From Bidens hawaiensis (taxonomy: Eukaryota > Streptophyta > Magnoliopsida > Asterales > Asteraceae), in contig JAIQDT010005834.1 in NCBI GenBank assembly GCA_021521415.1, positions 98,434 to 162,433 on the forward strand: 64,000 nt of DNA, given 5' to 3'. Position numbers and translations under genes: made by a program. Within the stretch, counting starts at the first letter, position 1. Every line of letters starts with the position of its first letter. The notes under the pieces are model-generated. The model was given only the letters and a program-made list of their open reading frames with translations. It ran no database searches and had not been told where the DNA came from. Of this stretch, positions 57,261 through 64,000 are shown one piece after another.

Positions 57261-58210
57261 TGTTGGGTTTTAACAAGATTATCAAAATGATAAAATCCCT
57301 ATTTTAACAAAAACGCAGCGGATATAAAAGTTTTAAATATTGTTAATATGATATGTATAAAACCAATTTTAAACATGCAAAACCCAAACTCGGATCCAAA
57401 TACGAATTACACACTATCAAATACATGCATGTCACTATAAGTCCATGCATGTTACTACTACCTTTCAATATGACAAAACCGGGTGAAAGAGATGATGATT
57501 GAAAGGTAAGAACTTGAATATGGAAGCTCCTCAAGCTAGCATACCCCAAGCTTCAACAACACACCACTTCTAGCTAGGATTTGCACTTGAAATTTTCTTC
57601 TTCTTTTCTTATGTTGGATGAAAATACCCAAGAGAGGAAGAGAGAAAAGTTTACTTGGAAATTATGTGTGTTATGAAAGAATGAAAGAGAAAGACTTGGT
57701 TTTATTTAAAGGCATCTTTCTCTCCACCAATAATAACCATTGCATGTCTCCACTCACCTTGCATGTCTCCACTCAAACATATAATAATATTACATTTGAA
57801 AGAGTTATTATCTTTTTCTTTTATAAAACTTTAAACATATATATATATATCCATACATATATACTTTTATAAGTTTATAACTTATAACTTATAAAACCTA
57901 TTATATGTTAAGAGACATGCTTGGTTATTATTATTCACATATTGTTATTTAACCAACTTAAATAACACTATGTAATGTTCTTTCATAAAACATAAATCAT
58001 CCATATGATTTGTTTATTACACAAGTACATTTTATTTAGAAACCCCTTTCCAAATAACTCAAGTGTTAATATTCATTTGTTATGATCACATCATATATGA
58101 ACGAATATTATCGGTGTTTGTCTAGCTTGTTATTGGGTATGACCCGACTTGGATCATAACGTACTAGCCACATCAATTTAATATGTCTCTTGGGCAGACC
58201 GAGTCCAACA
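57261..58210 (-). repeat. 3' LTR of the Angela-like element
   Basis: 950 bp. Plus-strand ends are TGTTGGGTTTTAACAAG and GAGTCCAACA, so it is TG...CA on either strand with TGTTGG/CCAACA inverted termini. (TA)n near 57837-57850. Confidence 0.8.
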
Positions 58211-58225
58211 ATCTCCCACTTGCAC
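58211..58225 (-). promoter_or_regulatory. Polypurine tract of the Angela-like element
   Basis: Minus strand GTGCAAGTGGGAGAT directly before the LTR start TGTTGGACTC. Confidence 0.75.
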
Positions 58226-58985
58226 AAGATACATAGAAGATTGATGCAAGTAGCAAATACCGCCTAACTATGGTTTACTACCCCTAATACGTATGACGAA
58301 GTGCCATTCAATAACATCATCCCTTTCAAGTCCCATACTTGAAAATGATTTAGGTGAAACTATCATTTATCCTTTTGCCACAAATGTCATGTTAAATCCA
58401 GAGACACAGAGTGATCATTCTCTGTTGATTTAACTTGTCAGGCCTTCGACATTTAACTCTCAACGAATAAGAGGGAAAATCCCATATTGACTACATACGT
58501 CTCTCACTATCACCTTGTACTATACTTGAGCTTAGCCTTATGTACTGACATATTTCAGAGCAGCGAAGAACTAAGTCAAAGCATAATAGTCGATGAATAT
58601 CAAGACCCAATATATATCTCAGGTCGGAGGATACTATGAAGTTCGCCTTTACTCAAATTTACTTATGATCACAAATCCCAAGGATTCCATTCAGTAAAAT
58701 TGAGAGCGGGTCAGTCCAATATTTATCCCATAAATATCTATGAACCTTGGCAGCAACCCTTTGCTATATTCATACCTCATGAATATCTACCAATCCAAGT
58801 TCATAATAGTCTTACTTTCACACTTGTTCCCACAAATATGAACGACTACGGACGTTTAGAATAATTCAAATTATTCACGGATTTAAACATACTAAAATGG
58901 AACATAACTCAAGAACATGACCATAACCAAAACCATATGATTGAGTTAAAATAAAATTGTTCCAATATCCAAATACAAATTTTGA
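58226..58985 (-). other. 3' non-coding region of the Angela-like element
   Basis: 760 bp between the RNase H stop and the PPT, without coding signal. No repeat seen. Confidence 0.6.
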
Positions 58986-61902
58986 TCAAATCCAATCACT
59001 AGAATATCGAAGTCCTAAGGCGCAAGTATGACTCTCATGCTTCGGCCTTTCAAGGAGTTTCGTGAGTGGGTCCGCAATGTTTTGATCAGTGTGAACTTTG
59101 CGAATACATATCTTTCCCTTTTCAACTTCATCCCTTATGTAGTTGAATCTCCGCTCAATGTGCCTAGTCTTTTGATGTGCGCGGGGTTCCTTGATTTGAG
59201 CAATCGCACCCTCGTTGTCACAAAAGATCTCTAGAGGGTCCTGAATGGTACGAACCACTCCTAGATCGGCAATGAACTTTCTAATCCATGCAGCTTCTTG
59301 AGCTGCCAGGGAGGTGGCGATGTATTCAGATTCAGTGGTGGATAAAGCTACCACGTCTTGTTTTGCACTCTTCCATGAGACAGCACCACCATTGAGAACG
59401 AAAACGTATCCCGATTGTGATCGAGAATCATCTTAATCAGTTTGGAAACTCGCATCAGTGTAACCCTTTACAACGAGTTCCTCCTCACCAGAGCCATATA
59501 TTAGAAACATATCCTTAGTACTTCTAAGGTATTTCAATATGCTCTTAACAGCCATCCAATGGCTAGTTCCCGGATTTTGTTGGTATCGACTTGTCATGCT
59601 CAAGGAGCATGACACATCCGGTCTAGTGCAAATCATGGCATACATGATGGATCCTATAGCAGATGCATATGGGATACCACTCATTTTGTCTTGCTCATCC
59701 TTTGAGCTTGGACATTGAGAAGCACTCAACATCGTTCCTCTTTGAATAGGTACCAAACCTTTCTTAGAGTTTTCCATCTTGAACCTTTTCAAGATCTTGT
59801 CAATGTATGCACTTTGATTCAAACCTATCAACCGCCTTGATCTATCCCTATAGATTCTTATTCCCAGAATATAGGCAGCTTCACCAAGATCCTTTATGGA
59901 AAAACAGCTTCCAAGCCAGGCTTTCACACCTTCCAAGGTTGGAATGTCATTTCCAAACAGTAATATGTCATCGACATATAATACCAGAAAGGTTATGATG
60001 CTCCCACTAGCTTTCTTATACACACAAGCTTCATCAGCGTTTTTGATGAATCCAAATTTCTTAACTTCATCATCAAAACGGTGATTCCAACTTCTGGATG
60101 CTTGTTTCAATCCATAGATTGATTTCTTCAACTTGCATACTTTGTTAGGATGTTGTGGATCGACAAAACCTTCAGGCTGAACCATATAAACATCTTCATT
60201 AAGATGCCCATTTAGAAAAGCAGTTTTGACATCCATTTGCCATATCTCATAGTCATAATATGCGGCTATGGCAAACAATATCCTTATAGACTTTAGCATC
60301 GCCACGGGCGAGAAAGTTTCATCATAATCAACCCCTTGAGTTTGAGTGAAACCCTTTGCTACAAGTCTAGCTTTATAAGTATCCAAGTTTCCATGCATAT
60401 CAGTTTTCTTCTTGAAAACCCACTTACTTCCAACCAGCTTGGAATTTAGAGGTGGAGCAACCAAGTCCCATACTTGATTGTCATGCATGGATTGCATCTC
60501 AACATTCATGGCTTCCAGCCATTTGTCACAATCAGATTGCAACATTGCATCTCGGTATGTGGTGGGTTCATCCGAATCAACCACGTAGCATCCATTCATG
60601 AAAAATCCATATCTCTCAGGTGGGATGCTAACTCTACCAGATTTGCGAATGTTTTGTGTGTTTTGATCAACCATTTGATCATCCTCAACAACCTCTTGTT
60701 GATTGCTAGTGTCAACCAAACGTGTATCGGCTTGTAGTTCTCGATCCTCTTCGAGTTCTACAGTTCTATCAGTTCCTTCCATAAGGAACCTTCTTTCCAA
60801 GAACTTAGCCTTTCGAGCTATAAACACTTTATGCTCGCTTGGATTGTAGAAATAACATCCCATCGAATCCGTGGGATATCCTACAAATATACACTTAGGG
60901 GATCGACATTCAAGTTTGTCAGGGGTGTAGATCTTAACATAAGCCTCACAACCCCATACCTTTAAATATGAAAATTTTAGAGCCTTTCCATGCCATATTT
61001 CAAAAGGTGTCCTATCCACTTTCTTGGTTGGTGCCATATTTAAAATACGGGCAACAGAGATCACAGCGAAACCCCAAAATGATAGAGGTAATGAGCTTCT
61101 TGCCATCATGGATCGAACCATGTCCAATAAAGTTTGATTCCTCCTTTCGGACACACCATTATGTTGTGGTGTTCCAGGTGGAGTAAGTTGTGAGACAATC
61201 CCACAACTCCTAAGATGTTCTAGAAACGCATCATTGAGGTATTCACCTCCTCTATCGGAACGTAGTACTTTGATTGTTTTGTTGAGTTAATTTTGTACTT
61301 CATTTTGGAAGACTTTGAACATTTCAAAGGCTTCATTTTTGTGTCTTAACAAGAACACATACCCATAGCGACTATAATCGTCGGTAAAGGTAATGAAGTA
61401 TCTTTCACCATTTCTTGTCATTGTCCTAAAAGGTCCACATACATCCGAATGTATGATACCTAATAAGTCTTTTGCCCTTTCATTTGTTCCATTAAAGGGT
61501 TCTTTGGTCATCTTTCCCAATAAACAAGATTCACATTCATCAAATGAATCAACATTTGATTTCAAAAGACCATTCTTTCGAAGTGTATGAATACGATTCT
61601 TGTTTATGTGACAAGACGACAATGCCAAAGAAAAGTATTACTCAAATCCATTTTGAGTCTTTTGGTGTTAGCTTGGTACAACGAGTTATCAATGTATGAG
61701 TCATCATGAATTAATTCATAAATGCCATAAAACGGCACCGCTTTAAAATAAAAGACATTATCCATGAAAACATAAATACCATTATCAACAAACTTAAAGT
61801 CATAACCAGATTGTCTTAATACAGAAACAGAGATAATATTCCTCGTCAAACTAGGGGAATATAAAATGTTTTTCAAAACAATTTCCAAACCATTTGGAAG
61901 CA
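58986..61902 (-). pseudogene. pol: Pol of the Angela-like element, two frameshifts and two nonsense codons
   Basis: Domains on the minus strand: pre-integrase (61903-61604, 'NILYSPSLTRNIISV'), integrase finger and D ('HSDVCGPF', 61628-61287), integrase E in 'GVSERRNQTL' near 61150, RT ('QMDVKTAFLNG', 'YVDDILLFGND') in the 573-aa frame 61154-59433, and RNase H ('ALSTTESEY', 'FCDNEGA') in 59354-58986. Damage: a one-base loss near 61905 (gag/PR to pre-integrase), another near 61610 inside the integrase HHCC motif (LWHCRL then GHINKN-like), a TAA at 61287-61289 and a TAA at 59433-59435. Otherwise collinear and readable, so inactivation is fairly recent. Confidence 0.87.
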
Positions 61903-62991
61903 TTAAAACATAATCTCTCGGGCTTGGACGTCAACCTTTGCTCCATTGCCCATGAAGAGACTTATATCTCCTTTCTTCACCTCATTTCTTCTTTTGAACC
62001 CCTGCAATGAATTGCATATGTGAGTTCCACATCCGGTATCCAATACCCATGTGTTAGAAGAAATAATATTAAGATCAATGTGAATCATGAAAGTTGTACC
62101 TGAGGTTTGCCCCGCATCCCTCTTAGCTTTCAACTCCTTGAGATAGGTCGGACAGTTTCTCATCCAATGACCTATCTCACCACAACCAAAGCACGGATCC
62201 TCAGCGCTAACCTTTAGCTTCTTTGGCTTTGGCTCCGCCTTTGCCTTTCCCTTGAACCCCTTCTTGACTTGCCCCTTACCAACGGCAACCTTTGCTTTTG
62301 GTTCCGGGTGATGCCTTTTCTTTGAGCCACCCTCATTGATCGCAAGAACGGGTAAAACCTTTTTACCCATGCCGGCCTCGGCTGTCTTAAGCATTGCGTG
62401 AAGCTCACCAATGCTTTTGTCCCATCCATTCATGTTGTAGTTCATGACGAACGTCTCAAACCTTTTAGTTAAGCCATTTAGGATTAAATCCGTGGCTAAC
62501 TCTTTTGAGACGGGACAGTTAAGCCGTTCAAGCCGATCAATGTGGCTCTTCATCTTAAGTACATAAGATGAAACAGATTGGGTTTCTTCCATATGACATG
62601 CATGAAGCGCTCGAACCGTTTCGAATCGCTCAACCCGAGCTTGAGTAAGGAACATTTCCTTAAGTTGGGTTATCATGTCATACGCCCCATGATTCTCGAA
62701 ATCCTTTTGGATCTCGGGAATCATTGTTCCCAACATGAGGCAAGAAACTTGCACCGAATCCTCGGTGTATTTTAACCAATCCGCATAGGCATCCAAGTTA
62801 TTGACATCGGGTTCATCGGGAATAGGATCGTCTAAAATATAAGACTTCTTTTCTTGCTTGAGAACAATTCTCAAGTTTTGATACCAATCCATGAAGTTGT
62901 TAAAGTTTAGATGATCCTTATCCAGAATGGATCTTAGTGATAGATTATGCACGTGTGGGATAATTGCGTTCGGTGCGTTGTTTGCGGCCAT
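61903..62991 (-). CDS. gag: Gag-protease ORF of the Angela-like element
   Basis: 362 aa starting MAANNAPNAIIPHVHNLSL. Residues about 18-210 form the copia gag domain ('DWYQNLRIVLKQEKK', 'SYVLKMKSHIDRLERLN', 'LATDLILNGL'); a basic Lys-rich stretch (about 225-265) precedes one CCHC knuckle CFGCGEIGHWMRNC near 269; the protease DTG-type site 'VLDTGCGTHIC' is near 316. The frame is lost at its end by a one-base deletion, so the remainder of the polyprotein cannot be made from this copy. Normally Gag and Pol of this group form one long ORF. Confidence 0.9.
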   Translation of the reverse strand: MAANNAPNAIIPHVHNLSLRSILDKDHLNFNNFMDWYQNLRIVLKQEKKSYILDDPIPDEPDVNNLDAYADWLKYTEDSVQVSCLMLGTMIPEIQKDFENHGAYDMITQLKEMFLTQARVERFETVRALHACHMEETQSVSSYVLKMKSHIDRLERLNCPVSKELATDLILNGLTKRFETFVMNYNMNGWDKSIGELHAMLKTAEAGMGKKVLPVLAINEGGSKKRHHPEPKAKVAVGKGQVKKGFKGKAKAEPKPKKLKVSAEDPCFGCGEIGHWMRNCPTYLKELKAKRDAGQTSGTTFMIHIDLNIISSNTWVLDTGCGTHICNSLQGFKRRNEVKKGDISLFMGNGAKVDVQAREIMF

Positions 62992-64000
62992 CTAAAAGAA
63001 TTTTAACAAAGTTCAAATTAGTATTTTCGATATTAATAAAATTTTAATCTTTAATACCCTTTAAATGTCTCCAAGACAATTATTGATTAAAATCTAGAAC
63101 CCAACGTTTCATTCAAATAGTAGTTAGGTGACCTTTATCCTACTATTCGAATTAACAAGGTAGTCAACGTTTGACAATTGCAACCCTTTGTAACTTCTAG
63201 TTTTATGGGATCGGTTAAACATCATATGTTTAGTTGGTATGTTAAATCCCATCAACACCTTTGAACGCCATGTTAAGGTGATCCTATAGTCATGGTTTCA
63301 AATCAAGTCGTCCTACTTATACACACGTGTAAGTTTACTCATACAAGTGGTTAGGTGATCCTAATGCCAAAAGTACTTGTAAAATCACCTTAAGATCACA
63401 AGTTTTCTTAAAAGTGCTTAGGTGATCCTAACTCACTTTCAAGTCTACAAGTGACTTAAGTGTCGTATAAAAGGATGGTGTTTAACTTGTTTTTATAAAG
63501 GGATTTTAGTTTTCTAAATTCTAGATTGGAAAACTATTTATTGTACCTTTTATTTGCATGCATTCAAATGTATGGTACTTAGTTGAAAAACCCATTTTCA
63601 AAGTTCCAATTAATAAAACCCATTTTTATTATGAAATCATTAGTTATTAATAAAACCAATTTTTATTACCTAACGATTTCTAAGGAACCAATTTTATGCT
63701 AGTTGATTTTAAGTTGTTAAGCAAACCATATTGCAAATAATAAGTAAATCAACCATGCAAGCACAAAATATACACAACCACAAGTTCATAACCATAGCCT
63801 CCTAATATTGACCACACTTGTTGACCGAAGACAAGTGTGTCAAAAAGTCTCTCCTAAGGGACCCAAAAGAACATGCACTTGTGTCGGTGAACTCCCACTT
63901 GATTCCGCATCCATATGCTCCAAGTGTTTACTCCCGGTGTTGTGGTCTTCATCATTTTATTTGGGCTTCCATCCATGCATCTTCTTTTACAAAATATATC
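62992..64000 (-). other. Leader of the Angela-like element
   Basis: About 1 kb upstream of gag, AT-rich. The phrase 'ttaggtgatcct' or 'taggtgacct' recurs at about 63125, 63352, 63419 and 'aaggtgatcct' at 63275, a weak 70-bp-spaced repeat. No LTR or PBS before the window ends. Confidence 0.55.

Larger units (their letters stand above)
57261..64000 (-). mobile_element. Angela/TNT1-like Ty1/copia element, partial (right end outside window)
   Basis: Minus-strand order: leader (64000-62992), gag-protease ORF (62991-61903), broken pol (to 58986), 3' UTR, PPT (58211-58225) and 3' LTR (58210-57261). The 5' LTR and PBS are not reached by 64000. Gag style (LRSILDKDHLNFNNFMDWY) and a single knuckle suggest the Angela/Tork/TNT1 group. 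It is inserted in the leader of element D. Confidence 0.8.

Noticed and set aside
59028..61590. Plus-strand ORFs over the Angela-like pol
   Set aside because: Shadows of the minus-strand pol, which has clear domain order and catalytic motifs.

Overview
The window is plant nuclear DNA made almost entirely of transposable elements. I found no ordinary cellular gene, tRNA, rRNA or CRISPR array. The lineages present (Ty1/copia Sireviruses with an extra ORF3, Ty3/gypsy Tat and Tekay-like chromoviruses, a TNT1/Angela-like copia), the short spliced introns and the AT-rich intergenic DNA indicate a eudicot. The family styles remind me of Asteraceae (lettuce, sunflower, Tanacetum), but that is recollection and not a search.

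Layout. (1) 1-6144: a Tat-type Ty3/gypsy element read on the minus strand. It has a 5' LTR (about 5162-6144), a PBS (5149-5160), a gag fused in frame to an integrase tail with the rest of pol missing (5099-3414), and tandem arrays (3364-2456). A spliced four-exon gene lies on the opposite strand (1-2235); its 3' LTR is outside the window. (2) 6145-10641: AT-rich DNA without genes, holding a hAT-like non-autonomous transposon (7175-7694). (3) 10642-54471: an old minus-strand Sirevirus ('A') broken apart by later insertions. Its 3' LTR is split at 11827/26476 by a gypsy solo LTR (TSD TGTAT). That solo LTR is split at 12011/24432 by an apparently intact plus-strand Sirevirus ('B', 12012-24431, TSD TCTTT). 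A's pol is split by a chromovirus (36026-47604, TSD GTGTA) and by a hAT-like MITE (48271-49055, flanks CTATTA). (4) 54477-56715: an inverted ORF3 remnant of a third Sirevirus ('C'). (5) 56722-57260: a 5' LTR and leader of a fourth copia element ('D'), interrupted at 57261 by a minus-strand Angela/TNT1-like copia that runs off the right edge.

Element B is the only candidate for autonomous activity. Both LTRs are 429 bp with five mismatches by my count, the TSD is intact, PBS and PPT are present, and gag (878 aa), pol (1102 aa) and ORF3 (981 aa) are all open. Its LTRs, leader and 3' non-coding region carry dozens of copies of GCGAAGTT and its complement, many paired into hairpins. Element A carries a different word (around CTCGA) in the same compartments, and LTR D carries a third (around CGTATAAG). 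This looks like an element-specific set of non-coding palindromes, a trait reported for Sireviruses.

The most interesting items are those palindrome sets, the intact ORF3 of unknown function, the antisense spliced gene of the Tat element with its in-frame gag/integrase fusion, and a chromovirus whose LTRs are about 99% identical although its coding core is wrecked, which suggests it was mobilised in trans. All identities, counts and ages are from reading by eye.
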